Origin: Krasilnikovia cinnamomea
GTDB taxonomy: Bacteria; Actinomycetota; Actinomycetes; Mycobacteriales; Micromonosporaceae
Assembly: GCF_004217545.1 (NCBI RefSeq)
Contig: NZ_SHKY01000001.1
Location: 4,464,001-4,528,000, forward strand
DNA length: 64,000 nucleotides
Reading direction: 5' to 3'
Shown here: one piece after another, positions 14,988 to 23,438 of the stretch
How positions within the stretch are numbered: position 1 is the first letter of the stretch
How the letters are laid out: the number at the start of each line of letters is the position of its first letter
The notes under the pieces: generated by a model
The model's database searches: none
What the model was told of the DNA's origin: nothing
What the model saw: only the letters and a program-made list of their open reading frames with translations
Translations under genes and position numbers: made by a program

Positions 14988-16898
14988 ATGACGGCAGCCG
15001 ATGAGCGCGTGCCGCGCCCGCGCGCGCTGCGCGACCGCCGTGCTCGCAGACCGCACCCCGCCGACAGCGGCGACGCGGCCGAGCGCCCCGAGTCCGCCGA
15101 CGAGCCGGTCTGGTTCTCCTACTCCGTCTCCGGGGACTCCATCGTCTGGTCGGAGGGCCTGCGCGGCCTGCTCGGCCGCCCACCCACCGGAAACCAGATC
15201 AGCCAGCAGGTCCTCGCCCGCTACGTACACCGCGACGACCACGCCCGCGCCCTCGCCGCGATCACCCGCGCCTGGACCGGCCGCGAGTCCGTGCGCATCA
15301 CGGTCCGGCTGATGCGCGCCGACGGCGGGTGGTTCGACGTGGACTGCCGCCTCGAACCCACCACCGGAGCGGACGGCGGCGTCACCGGCGTACGCGGCAC
15401 GCTGCGCGACGTCTCCGCGCGGGAGCGGGCCCGGCGCGAGGTCGACCGGCTCAGCCGCCGCGGCGAGACGGTGCTGGCGTCGGTCATCGAGCGCGACCCG
15501 GCCACCGGCCTGCTCAACCGCGCCCGCTTCGCCGACGAGGTGGACCGGGCACTGCGCCGGGGCGGCGGCGCGCTACTCGTCGTCCGCATCCAGCCCGACG
15601 GTCGCATGACCGAGCGCACCGAGCGCAGCGAGGGCCACGAGGGCATGCGCGGCCAGCTCCGCATGACCGAGCGCACCGAGCGCAGCGAGGGCCACGAGGG
15701 CATACGGGGCCAACTGCGCAAGACGGAACGGGGCGAGAGCCAGGACGGCGGGCACGGCGGCGAGAGCGTCTCACCCGAACGCCACGCCGAGCTGCTGCAC
15801 CGCGCGGCACGCGTACTCGAAGGTCTGGTCCGTCCGGAGGACCTGCTCGGCCGGGTCGGCCCGCACGAGATCGGGGTGCTGCTGTCCGGGGTGTCCTGGA
15901 CGCTCGCCCGGCGCCAGGCGCAGCTGTTCGTCGAGGCGTTGCGCGCCCACCCGTTCGTGCTGCCCGACGCCTGGCTGCGGGCCCGCGCCTGGGCGGGGCT
16001 GGTCCGCTTCCAGCCCGGCGCCGAAGCGGGCAGCCACGACCTGCTCATCGACGCCGAGCACGCGTGGCGGCAGGGCCGCGAGACCGACCGGCCGCTCACC
16101 CCGGTGCCGCAGCCGGTGCCGGCGCGCGACCGGCAGGGCACCTACCGTGACCGGGTGGCCGACGCGCTGGGCACGGACCGGTTCAGCCTGGTCGCCCAGC
16201 CCATCGTCGAGCTGCAGAGCAACGCGGTCGCCCGGTACGAGCTGCTCCTGCGGGTGCTCGACGAGACCGGCGGCCCGCAGTCTCCGATCCAGGTGCTGGA
16301 CACCGCGGAACGCCTCGACGCCGTGTACGACATCGACCTGTGGGTGGTCGAGCGGGCGATGCAGCTCGCCGCCGAGCGCACCGACCTCAACCTGCAGATC
16401 AACCTCTCCGGGCGCTCGGTCGGCGACCCCCGCCTCACCGCCGAGGTGGAAGGGCTGATCAAGCGGTACAGCGTGAACCCGGAGCAGCTCACCTTCGAGA
16501 TCACCGAGACCGCGCTGATCGGCAACCTCAGCGAGGCCCGGCACTTCGCCGACCGGGTCCGCGACCTCGGCTGCGAGCTGGCGCTCGACGACTTCGGCTC
16601 CGGCTACGCCTCCTTCCGCTACCTGCGGCTGCTCCCCATCGACCTGGTGAAGATCGACGGCGAGTACGTCGTCAACCTGGTGCACAACCCGCAGGACCAG
16701 GTGCTGGTGCGCGCGCTCGTGCAGGTCTGCCAGGCGTACGGGATCCACACGGTCGCCGAGTTCGTCCAGGACGAGCCGACGCTGCGGATGCTGCGCGAGT
16801 TCGGCGTCGACTACGTGCAGGGCTACCTGGTGGGCCGCCCGGAGCCGGTCGACGCGCTGCGGCCGCGGCCCCGGATGCGGCGTTCGAACCGGCGCTGA
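14988..16898 (+). CDS. PAS / degenerate GGDEF / EAL cyclic-di-GMP signalling protein
   Basis: A protein of 636 residues from ATG 14988, with GGGAGGTGGGG upstream. Residues 35-150 form a PAS domain (VWFSYSVSGDSIVWSEGLRG; VRGTLRDVSARERAR). Residues 165-370 form a GGDEF-like domain that begins normally (DPATGLLNRARFADEVDRAL) but has VGPHEIGVLL where GGDEF should be, so it should not make c-di-GMP. Residues 385-625 are an EAL domain with YELLLRV, NLQINLSG, FEITETAL, LALDDFGSGYASF, VKIDGEY and VQGYLVGRP, so phosphodiesterase activity is likely. It is cytosolic. An inserted tandem repeat of 19 residues sits within the GGDEF part. The PAS domain probably senses a small ligand or redox state. Confidence 0.88.
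   Translation: MTAADERVPRPRALRDRRARRPHPADSGDAAERPESADEPVWFSYSVSGDSIVWSEGLRGLLGRPPTGNQISQQVLARYVHRDDHARALAAITRAWTGRESVRITVRLMRADGGWFDVDCRLEPTTGADGGVTGVRGTLRDVSARERARREVDRLSRRGETVLASVIERDPATGLLNRARFADEVDRALRRGGGALLVVRIQPDGRMTERTERSEGHEGMRGQLRMTERTERSEGHEGIRGQLRKTERGESQDGGHGGESVSPERHAELLHRAARVLEGLVRPEDLLGRVGPHEIGVLLSGVSWTLARRQAQLFVEALRAHPFVLPDAWLRARAWAGLVRFQPGAEAGSHDLLIDAEHAWRQGRETDRPLTPVPQPVPARDRQGTYRDRVADALGTDRFSLVAQPIVELQSNAVARYELLLRVLDETGGPQSPIQVLDTAERLDAVYDIDLWVVERAMQLAAERTDLNLQINLSGRSVGDPRLTAEVEGLIKRYSVNPEQLTFEITETALIGNLSEARHFADRVRDLGCELALDDFGSGYASFRYLRLLPIDLVKIDGEYVVNLVHNPQDQVLVRALVQVCQAYGIHTVAEFVQDEPTLRMLREFGVDYVQGYLVGRPEPVDALRPRPRMRRSNRR
15604..15717 (+). repeat. 57-bp tandem repeat (2 copies), MIRU-like unit, in frame inside GGDEF domain
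   Basis: Two nearly identical 57-bp units begin at 15604 and 15661. Each encodes MTERTERSEGHEG followed by six residues (a 19-residue period). The same unit, slightly diverged, occurs between rph and rdgB at 37961. The units begin with GCATGACCGAG and look like the interspersed repetitive units known from mycobacteria. Here they keep the reading frame and add about 40 residues to a loop after the first strand of the degenerate GGDEF domain. Confidence 0.85.
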
Positions 16899-16917
16899 TC
16901 TGGGTATGCGGCCCGGC

Positions 16918-17307
16918 ATGGAACATTTCACGATCGCCACCGTGGCCGAGAAGAGCCCCGACTTCCGCCGGGTGCTGTGGACCGGCAAGCACACCCAGCT
17001 CGTCGTCATGACGATCCCGCCGGACGGCGAGATCGGCGAGGAGGTCCACGAGGTGGACCAGATCCTCACGTTCGTCAGCGGCGTCGGCGAGGCCAAGGTC
17101 GGCGGGCAGAAGCGCAAGGTCGCCCAGGGCGACCTCGTGGTCGTGCCGGCCGGCACGAAGCACAACTTCACCAACGCCGGCCCGAACCCGTTGGTCCTCT
17201 ACACGGTGTACGGCCCGCCGGAGCACGCCGACGGCGCGGTGCACCGGACGAAGGAAGAGGCCGACAAGGCCGAGGAGTCGGGCCGGGACGAACCGCCCAC
17301 CGGCTGA
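16918..17307 (+). CDS. cupin domain protein
   Basis: A protein of 129 residues from ATG 16918; an in-frame ATG at 16906 would add four residues. Neither has a good ribosome site. It is a single-domain cupin: motif 1 around EIGEEVHEVDQILTFVSGVG, motif 2 around GDLVVVPAGTKHNFTNAG. Conserved histidine and glutamate residues could bind a metal ion. The C-terminal 25 residues are charged and probably disordered. It follows the EAL gene by about 20 bases but is functionally unrelated. The substrate is unknown. Confidence 0.85.
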   Translation: MEHFTIATVAEKSPDFRRVLWTGKHTQLVVMTIPPDGEIGEEVHEVDQILTFVSGVGEAKVGGQKRKVAQGDLVVVPAGTKHNFTNAGPNPLVLYTVYGPPEHADGAVHRTKEEADKAEESGRDEPPTG

Positions 17308-17370
17308 TCGGCCGCGGACCAGAGCGGCGCGGCGCTGCCACCTCTCGGGGGCGGGTGGCAGGGTGAACGG

Positions 17371-18456
17371 ATGAGCCAGCGAGTCAACGGAGTCATCGCC
17401 CGGGCCAAGGGTGCCCCCGTCGAGGTCGCCACGATCGTCGTCCCCGACCCCGGTCCGGGCGAGGCGGTCGTGCGGATCCAGGCGTGCGGGGTGTGCCACA
17501 CCGACCTGCACTACCGCGAGGGGGGCATCAACGACGACTTCCCGTTCCTGCTCGGCCACGAGGCCGCCGGGATCGTGGAGGAGGTGGGCGCCGGGGTCAC
17601 GGACGTGGCACCCGGCGACTTCGTCGTACTGAACTGGCGCGCCGTCTGCGGCGACTGCCGCGCCTGCCGCCGCGGCCGCCCCTGGTACTGCTTCGCCACC
17701 CACAACGCCGCCCAGAAGATGACCCTGACGGACGGCACCGTGCTCTCCCCGGCGCTGGGCATCGGCGCGTTCGTGGAGAAGACGCTCGTGCACGCCGGGC
17801 AGTGCACCAAGGTGGACCCGGCGGCCCGCCCGGCCGCGGTGGGCCTGCTCGGCTGCGGCGTGATGGCCGGGATCGGCGCGGCGATCAACACCGGCGGGGT
17901 GACCCGCGGGGACTCGGTCGCCGTGATCGGCTGCGGCGGGGTCGGTGACGGCGCGATCGCGGGCGCGGCCCTGGCCGGGGCTACCACGATCATCGCGATC
18001 GACACGGACGAGCGGAAGCTGGAGTGGGCCCGCCGCTTCGGCGCCACCCACTCGATCGACGCCCGCTCCACCGACGTGGTCGAGGCGGTCCGGGCGCTCA
18101 CCGGCGGCAACGGCGCCGACGTCGTGGTCGAGGCGGTCGGGCGGCCCGAGACGTACCGTCAGGGCTTCTACGCCCGCGACCTTGCCGGCACCCTGGTGCT
18201 GGTCGGGGTGCCCACCCCGGAGATGACCATCGAACTGCCCCTGCTGGACGTGTTCGGCCGTGGCGGCGCCCTGAAGTCCAGCTGGTACGGCGACTGCCTG
18301 CCCACCCGCGACTTCCCGATGCTCACCGAGCTGTACCGGCAGGGCCGGCTCGATCTCGACGCGTTCGTCAGCGAGGAGATCCGCCTGGACCAGGTGGAGG
18401 AGGCCTTCGCCAAGATGCACACCGGCGGGGTGCTGCGTTCCGTGGTGCTCTTCTGA
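17371..18456 (+). CDS. mscR: S-(hydroxymethyl)mycothiol dehydrogenase
   Basis: A protein of 361 residues from ATG 17371. It is a zinc-dependent medium-chain dehydrogenase: catalytic zinc Cys in ACGVCHTDLHYREG, GHEAAGIVEEVG, the structural zinc cluster CGDCRACRRGRPWYC, and the nucleotide loop VIGCGGVGDGAI. The sequence closely follows the NAD- and mycothiol-dependent formaldehyde dehydrogenases of actinomycetes (KSSWYGDCLPTRDFP near the end). It oxidises the formaldehyde-mycothiol adduct. Its stop overlaps the start of a metallo-beta-lactamase fold hydrolase (TGATG), a constant partner in this pathway that probably hydrolyses the thioester product. Confidence 0.9.
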   Translation: MSQRVNGVIARAKGAPVEVATIVVPDPGPGEAVVRIQACGVCHTDLHYREGGINDDFPFLLGHEAAGIVEEVGAGVTDVAPGDFVVLNWRAVCGDCRACRRGRPWYCFATHNAAQKMTLTDGTVLSPALGIGAFVEKTLVHAGQCTKVDPAARPAAVGLLGCGVMAGIGAAINTGGVTRGDSVAVIGCGGVGDGAIAGAALAGATTIIAIDTDERKLEWARRFGATHSIDARSTDVVEAVRALTGGNGADVVVEAVGRPETYRQGFYARDLAGTLVLVGVPTPEMTIELPLLDVFGRGGALKSSWYGDCLPTRDFPMLTELYRQGRLDLDAFVSEEIRLDQVEEAFAKMHTGGVLRSVVLF

Positions 18457-19055
18457 TGACCGCGCGGATCGGTCACGGCGTCACCTCCGGCACGTTCTCG
18501 CTGGACGGGCAGACCTTCGACGTGGACAACAACGTCTGGGTGGTGGGCGACGACCAGGAGTGCGTGGTCGTCGACGCGCCGCATTCCGTATCCGGGGTGC
18601 TGGCGGTCGTCGCCGGGCGGCGGGTGCGGGCCATCGTGCTCACCCACGCCCACGACGATCACGTACGGGTCGCTCCCGAGCTGGCCACGGCGACCGGCGC
18701 GCCGCTGCTGCTGCACCCCGCCGACGAGGTGCTGTGGCGGCTCGTGCACCCCGGCCTGCCGATGCCCGACCCGCTGGCCGACGGGCAGGAGGTCGCCGTG
18801 GCCGGGACGGTCCTGCGGGTCCTGCACACCCCGGGGCACAGCCCGGGAGCGGTCTGCCTGTACGCCCCGGAGCTGGGCCGCGTCTTCACCGGCGACACCC
18901 TGTTCCAGGGTGGGCCGGGTGCGACCGGGCGCTCGTACAGCGACCACGACACGATCCTCGCGTCGATCCGGGAGCGGCTGTTCACGCTGCCGCCCGAGAC
19001 CGTCGTGCACACCGGCCACGGGCCGAACACCACGATCGGCGCCGAGCGCGCCTGA
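18456..19055 (+). CDS. MBL-fold hydrolase, formaldehyde detoxification partner
   Basis: A protein of 199 residues from ATG 18456, overlapping the mscR stop by one base. It is a metallo-beta-lactamase fold with HAHDDH at the metal site, then HTPGHSPGAVCLY, FTGDTLFQGG and a final HTGHGPNTTIG, all as in the glyoxalase II-like subgroup. In actinomycetes this gene follows mscR and is thought to hydrolyse S-formylmycothiol or related thioesters. That role is inferred from the operon. Confidence 0.88.
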   Translation: MTARIGHGVTSGTFSLDGQTFDVDNNVWVVGDDQECVVVDAPHSVSGVLAVVAGRRVRAIVLTHAHDDHVRVAPELATATGAPLLLHPADEVLWRLVHPGLPMPDPLADGQEVAVAGTVLRVLHTPGHSPGAVCLYAPELGRVFTGDTLFQGGPGATGRSYSDHDTILASIRERLFTLPPETVVHTGHGPNTTIGAERA

Positions 19056-19191
19056 CCGGCGCCTGTTCCGTGGCCCCGGGTCGGCCTCGATCCGGGGCCG
19101 CGGTCACGCGTCAGGGGGTCACGCGGCGCGGCTTGCGAGTGGGCACGGCGGTCGGCTCGTATGGTGGGATCCCCGATCCGGCTTGTGGGGA

Positions 19192-19222
19192 TTGACAAGG
19201 CAACGATCGCCGCGAGTACGCT
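19192..19222 (+). promoter_or_regulatory. possible promoter of LPXTG gene
   Basis: TTGACA at 19192-19197 and TACGCT at 19217-19222, spaced 19 bases, lie about 35 bases before the start codon of the anchored protein. The spacing is longer than ideal, so this is tentative. Confidence 0.3.
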
Positions 19223-19257
19223 GCGGCGGCCGATCCACCTGAGGGAAGGCACTGTCG

Positions 19258-19878
19258 ATGCAGCATCTGTCCGCGCGGCGCCTGATGGGCGTGCTGGCGG
19301 TGGCCGGTGTTCTCCTCGCCACCGTGGCCGGTCCGGCCCAGGCCGGGGGAGTCCACAACGGCCCGATCTCGGTCGCCTTCCCGGACATCGAAGTGCCCGT
19401 GGGCGGCACCGCCATCGATCTGCTGGGGCCGAACGTCTGGCACACCTCGGGCCCGACGCAGCTGACGGGCGCGAAGGTCACCTATGTCCTGCGCGGGGTC
19501 CCCGGGGTGCGGATCAGCCCGGCCAAGGACACCCGCGGCGACTGCGTCAACCCGACACCGACCCGGGTCTCCTGTTCCGAGCCGCGAACGCTCACCTTCG
19601 AAGGGGAGACGGTCGAGCAGTACCTGCCCGTGGAGGTGAAGGCCGCCAAGACCGCCAAGCGCGGCGACACCGGGACCGTGACCATCACGTTCTCCGCCGA
19701 CGGCGTGGCACCGATCACCGGCACCAGCGAGGTCCGCGTGATCTCCGGCGGAGGCGGGCGCCTGCCGACCACCGGCCCCGTGGCCGGGCTGATCGGCGGG
19801 CTCGGCCTGCTGCTGCTCGGCGCTGGTGTGGTCGGCGTGCTGGCCGCACGCCGCCGCCGCGCCCGCTTCATCGCCTAG
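19258..19878 (+). CDS. sortase-anchored (LPXTG) cell-wall protein
   Basis: A protein of 206 residues from ATG 19258, with GGGAAGG upstream. An N-terminal signal peptide (LMGVLAVAGVLLATVAGPAQA) ends near residue 29. About 130 residues of beta-rich surface domain follow (VAFPDIEVPVGGTAIDLLGP; TGTVTITFSADG). Near the C-terminus is LPTTG, then a hydrophobic helix and RRRRARF, the full sortase sorting signal. It should be exported and linked to peptidoglycan. Two cysteines (DCVNPTPTRVSC) could form a disulfide. The stop overlaps that of the convergent LigD-like gene (CTAG). Confidence 0.85.
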   Translation: MQHLSARRLMGVLAVAGVLLATVAGPAQAGGVHNGPISVAFPDIEVPVGGTAIDLLGPNVWHTSGPTQLTGAKVTYVLRGVPGVRISPAKDTRGDCVNPTPTRVSCSEPRTLTFEGETVEQYLPVEVKAAKTAKRGDTGTVTITFSADGVAPITGTSEVRVISGGGGRLPTTGPVAGLIGGLGLLLLGAGVVGVLAARRRRARFIA

Positions 19879-20951
19879 GTGCGTCCACCCCGGATCCGCA
19901 GCCACCGGCGGCTGCGCCGCCCCGGCAGGTACGGCGAGTCCAGCCGCTTGGCCACCACCCCGTCGAGCCCCTGCGCGGCCGCCGCCTCGCACGCGAACTC
20001 CCCGCCGCCGGGGAAGTACGGTGGCGTCTGCCAGTGCGCCCCGGTCACCCCGAGCCCGTCCAGCAGCTCCCGGCGTTCGGCGTACCCGATCGACTCCGTG
20101 GTGGCCCGCCCCTCCAGCCACAACAGGTCGTACGCGAGGAACTGCACCGGGGTGCGCTCGGCCGCACGCCGCGCGGCGGCCGCGTCGCGCGGCGCGCTCC
20201 GCCGCTCCAGCAACGCCGCCGACGGCATGGACCCGTCGAACGCGACGATCTCGCCGTCGAGCACCACCTCGGTGGGCGCCAGCGCGGCGCCCAGCGCCCG
20301 CAGCTCCGGATACCACGACGTGACGTCCGCTGAGGTGTCCGAGCCGAGCCGGACCCGGCCGCCCGAGACCGCCACGAGCGTGCGGCGTCCGCCCCAGCTC
20401 AGCTCGTAGCCCCAGGCCTCGTCGTCGGCGGGCAGCCGGGCCGCGGGCGCCGCCAGCATCGGCGCCACCGACTCGGGCATCGGCTGCCAGCCCGGTTCCG
20501 GCGGGTCCATCCGGCGGACCATCCAGTCGGCGCCCCTGGTCTGGAAGAACACGTACCGGCCGGAGGTGCGCTCGCCGTGGAACGTCACCCCGATCTCGTC
20601 CTCCCGCCACTTGTCCGACGTGTACGTCCCGCGGTCGTGGATGAGCATCCGGCCGCCGCCGTACTCGCCGGCCGGGATCTCCCCGGCGAAGTCGAGGTAC
20701 TCCAGTGGATGGTCCTCGGTGTGTTTGGCCAGGTTGTTGCGGGTGGAGTCGCGGGGCAGGCCACGCGGCACCGCGAACGACACGAGCACGCCGTCGCGTT
20801 CCAGACGCACGTCCCAGTGCAGGCTGCGGGCGTGATGCTGCTGGATCACGAACCGGCCGCCCGGGCCCGGCCGGAGGCCCGCGGCGGGCACGGGTTCGGG
20901 GGTACGCCGGGGGTCCCGCTTGCGGCGATACTCATCGAGGCGATCGCTCAC
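19875..20951 (-). CDS. LigD-like protein: 3'-phosphoesterase domain plus degenerate ATP-ligase domain
   Basis: A protein of 358 residues from GTG 20951. Residues 30-150 are a LigD 3'-phosphoesterase domain (QQHHARSLHWDVRLE, HPLEYLDFAGEIPAGEYGGG). Residues 160-355 resemble the ATP-dependent ligase adenylation domain: VVLDGEIVAFD (motif III), LDGVVAKRLDSPY (motif IV), RWLRIR (motif V). Motif I, normally E-x-K-W-D-G, reads ELSWGGRR, so the lysine that takes AMP is Ser185. No OB-fold follows. The phosphoesterase may be active in trimming 3' ends, but self-adenylation looks impossible. No Ku gene is nearby. Confidence 0.8.
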   Translation of the reverse strand: MSDRLDEYRRKRDPRRTPEPVPAAGLRPGPGGRFVIQQHHARSLHWDVRLERDGVLVSFAVPRGLPRDSTRNNLAKHTEDHPLEYLDFAGEIPAGEYGGGRMLIHDRGTYTSDKWREDEIGVTFHGERTSGRYVFFQTRGADWMVRRMDPPEPGWQPMPESVAPMLAAPAARLPADDEAWGYELSWGGRRTLVAVSGGRVRLGSDTSADVTSWYPELRALGAALAPTEVVLDGEIVAFDGSMPSAALLERRSAPRDAAAARRAAERTPVQFLAYDLLWLEGRATTESIGYAERRELLDGLGVTGAHWQTPPYFPGGGEFACEAAAAQGLDGVVAKRLDSPYLPGRRSRRWLRIRGGRT

Positions 20952-20987
20952 CCTCGCATTGTCGGACCCCTGTGCGAGGGTCGCCAC

Positions 20988-21656
20988 ATGTACGCGCAGG
21001 CTCCGTCCTCGATCCACCCGCTCGTCGTTGCGTGGCACGCGATGACCCCGCCGGGCGGGCAGGTGGTCCGCGTGCTGCCCGACGGCTGCCTGGATCTGAT
21101 CTGGCGCGACGGAGCGGTCTTCGTCGCCGGTCCGGACACGGCGGCGCGGCTGCATCCCACGGCCGGGGGCACCCGGTTCGCCGCACTGCGCTTCGCCGCC
21201 GGGACGGGCCCGCCGCTGCTGCGGGTGCCCGCCGACGCGCTGACCGACCGCGCGGTGCCGCTGGCGGAGTTCTGGCCCGCGGCCGAGGTGCGCCGCCTGG
21301 CCGGGGCCGACGATCCCTTGGCCGCCCTGGAGGCGGTCGTGCGGCGCCGCTGGCGCGACCCCGACCCCACGCTGGTCGCCCTCGCGGCGGGGGCGCGGGC
21401 GGGGCGGCCGGTCGCGGCGCTGGCCGAGACGCTCCAGCTCAGCCCGCGTCAGCTGCACCGACGCTGCCAGACCTCTTTCGGGTACGGCCCGAAGGCCCTC
21501 GGCCGGATCCTGCGCCTGCGCCGGGCCCTGGCGCTGGCCGTGGGCGGCCACCCGTTCGCCCAGGTGGCCGCGGACGCCGGGTACGCCGACCAGGCGCACC
21601 TGTGCCGCGACGTGCGGGCCCTGGCGGGGGTGCCGCTGCGCACGCTGGTCGGTTGA
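20988..21656 (+). CDS. AraC family transcriptional regulator
   Basis: A protein of 222 residues from ATG 20988, divergent from the LigD-like gene. The N-terminal half (HPLVVAWHAMTPPGGQVVRV, then LPDGCLDLIWRDG) is the DUF6597-type sensor domain. The C-terminal half is a double helix-turn-helix of AraC type (VAALAETLQLSPRQLHRRCQ; FAQVAADAGYADQAHLCRDV). It probably controls the convergent VOC gene or itself. The effector is unknown. Confidence 0.85.
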   Translation: MYAQAPSSIHPLVVAWHAMTPPGGQVVRVLPDGCLDLIWRDGAVFVAGPDTAARLHPTAGGTRFAALRFAAGTGPPLLRVPADALTDRAVPLAEFWPAAEVRRLAGADDPLAALEAVVRRRWRDPDPTLVALAAGARAGRPVAALAETLQLSPRQLHRRCQTSFGYGPKALGRILRLRRALALAVGGHPFAQVAADAGYADQAHLCRDVRALAGVPLRTLVG

Positions 21657-21660
21657 GCGG

Positions 21661-22056
21661 TCAGCCGGGCAGCGGGGCGTACAGATCCACGGAGTTGCCG
21701 TCCGGGTCGCGCACGACGGCGTAACGCTGGCCCCAGAACGCGTCCCACGGCTCCCGGTGCCCGGTGTGCCCGGCCGCCACCAGCGCGCCGTACGTGTCGT
21801 CCACCTCGGCCGGTCCGGCGCAGCGGAACGCGAGACTGATCCGGCCGCTGCCCGCGCCCGGGGCGAACCCCGGGTCGAAGGAGCGGATCACCTCGTGGGT
21901 GTCCCAGGCGAGCCGCAGGCCGCCGTCCAGCTCCGTCTCGACGTGCGGTTCCGTGTCTGCGCCGGCCGGAATGTCCAGGCCGAGGCGGCGGTAGAAGGCC
22001 AGCGAGGCGGCCATGTCGGCCACCGCGAGGCCGACGACGTTGAAGGTCGGTGTCAT
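21661..22056 (-). CDS. VOC family protein (glyoxalase/bleomycin-resistance fold)
   Basis: A protein of 131 residues from ATG 22056. The paired beta-alpha-beta-beta-beta modules are clear: FNVVGLAVADMAASLAFYRR, LGLDIP, ISLAFRCAGPAEVDDTYGAL, then YAVVRDPDGNSVDLYAPLP. The final Asp-Pro-Asp-Gly-Asn motif is typical. Members include dioxygenases, lyases and antibiotic-binding proteins, so the substrate cannot be assigned. It converges on an AraC regulator, a common pairing. Confidence 0.88.
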   Translation of the reverse strand: MTPTFNVVGLAVADMAASLAFYRRLGLDIPAGADTEPHVETELDGGLRLAWDTHEVIRSFDPGFAPGAGSGRISLAFRCAGPAEVDDTYGALVAAGHTGHREPWDAFWGQRYAVVRDPDGNSVDLYAPLPG

Positions 22057-22204
22057 GGCGCCGACGCTACGGCGGCCGCCGGCGCCGGGTATTGAATGAA
22101 TCGGACGCTCCAGTCGCTCCACCCGTGCGTGGGTATCGCGTCCACACGGCGGCGGGTAGTGTCTTGGCTCCGACGCGTGGCCATCCCCTCGGAGGCGTGC
22201 CCCG

Positions 22205-23314
22205 ATGACACTGCGCATCCTGGTCGTCGGCGCCGGCATCGCGGGCCTTGCCGTGGCCCGGGCTCTGCGGGTCGCCGGATTCCGGCCCGACATCGTGGAC
22301 GAGCAGCCGGCGGGCGTGATCCCCGCGGCGGGAATCTTCCTGCCCGGCAACGCCGCCCGCGCGCTGCGCCTGCTCGGGCTCGACGCGCCGGTGCAGCCCC
22401 TTGGTGACCTGATCTTCCGCCAGCAGTACCTGGACGTCCACGGCCGCGAACTGTTCGAGTTGGACGTCGCCGGGATCTTCGCCGGGGTGGGCGAGTGCCG
22501 GGCGCTGTCGCGCGGCGAACTGCAGCGGGTGCTGCTCAGCGGCGTCGGCGGCGAGGTCCGGTACGACACGCCTGTGCGTGACGTGACCATCGTGGACGGC
22601 GCCGCCAAGGTGGAGTTCGGCGACGGCGGCATCGCCGAGTACGACCTGGTCGTCGGTGCCGACGGCCGCCGCTCCATGATCCGCGCCCGGGCCGGGCTGG
22701 GCGGCCCGGCGACCCCCACGGGGCACGTCGTGTACCGCAGCGTGGTCAACGGCGGCCCGCCGGTCAGCGCGTGGACCGGCCTGCTGGGGCGGCGCGCCTC
22801 GTTCGCCGTGATGCCGATGGGCGGGCGGCGGCTGTACTGCTGCGCCGACGAGACGGTCGCGCCGGACGCGCCGGCCCCGGCCGACCCCCGGGCCCGCATG
22901 CGGGAGCTGTTCGCCGGCTTCGGCGGGCCGGTGCCGGCCGTGCTGGAGGCGATCGAGACGGTCCAGGTGGCCCGCACCGACGAGGTGCTGCTGGAGCGCT
23001 GGTCCGCCGGGCCGGTGGTGCTGGTCGGCGACGCCGCGCACGCGACCGCGCCGACACTGGCCCAGGGTGCGGCGATGTCGTTCGAGGACGCGGTGGTGCT
23101 GGCCGAGGTGCTCGGGGCCCGGCCGGACGACATCCCGGCCGCGCTGGCGGAGTTCGAGCGGCGCCGCCGGCCACGCTGCGGCAGCGTCCGCGAACGGACC
23201 CGGGAACGCGACCGCACCCGCGACGTGCCCCCCGCGTTGCGCGACCCTATGCTGCGCAGGAGGGGACGGCGGATCTTCGCCGATCATGTCCGGGAGCTGG
23301 CCGCGCCGGTGTGA
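22205..23314 (+). CDS. FAD-dependent monooxygenase
   Basis: A protein of 369 residues from ATG 22205. It is a PHBH-type flavoprotein: ILVVGAGIAGLAVARALR (GxGxxG), the DG motif in LVVGADGRRSMIRAR, and GDAAHATAPTLAQGAAM near residue 280 (the FAD-ribityl motif). It resembles aromatic-ring or salicylate hydroxylase-like enzymes. A single gene with no pathway neighbours, so the substrate is unknown. The C-terminus is Arg-rich (RRRRPRCGSVRERTRER). Confidence 0.88.
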   Translation: MTLRILVVGAGIAGLAVARALRVAGFRPDIVDEQPAGVIPAAGIFLPGNAARALRLLGLDAPVQPLGDLIFRQQYLDVHGRELFELDVAGIFAGVGECRALSRGELQRVLLSGVGGEVRYDTPVRDVTIVDGAAKVEFGDGGIAEYDLVVGADGRRSMIRARAGLGGPATPTGHVVYRSVVNGGPPVSAWTGLLGRRASFAVMPMGGRRLYCCADETVAPDAPAPADPRARMRELFAGFGGPVPAVLEAIETVQVARTDEVLLERWSAGPVVLVGDAAHATAPTLAQGAAMSFEDAVVLAEVLGARPDDIPAALAEFERRRRPRCGSVRERTRERDRTRDVPPALRDPMLRRRGRRIFADHVRELAAPV

Positions 23315-23438
23315 CGCGCACCCGCGCACTTGGTCACCCCGCGCCCGCCGGGGCGGGGCGGGGGACTATTCTGCCAGCGAGGTACGCCATTCCGTACGCG
23401 CGTACTGAGTGGGACGAACGAGACACCGGAGGCTATCC

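Noticed and set aside
23409..23438. Upstream GTG as start of ctaD
   Set aside because: The extra ten residues are Arg-rich and unlike family N-termini, while GTG 23439 has GGAGG at correct spacing.
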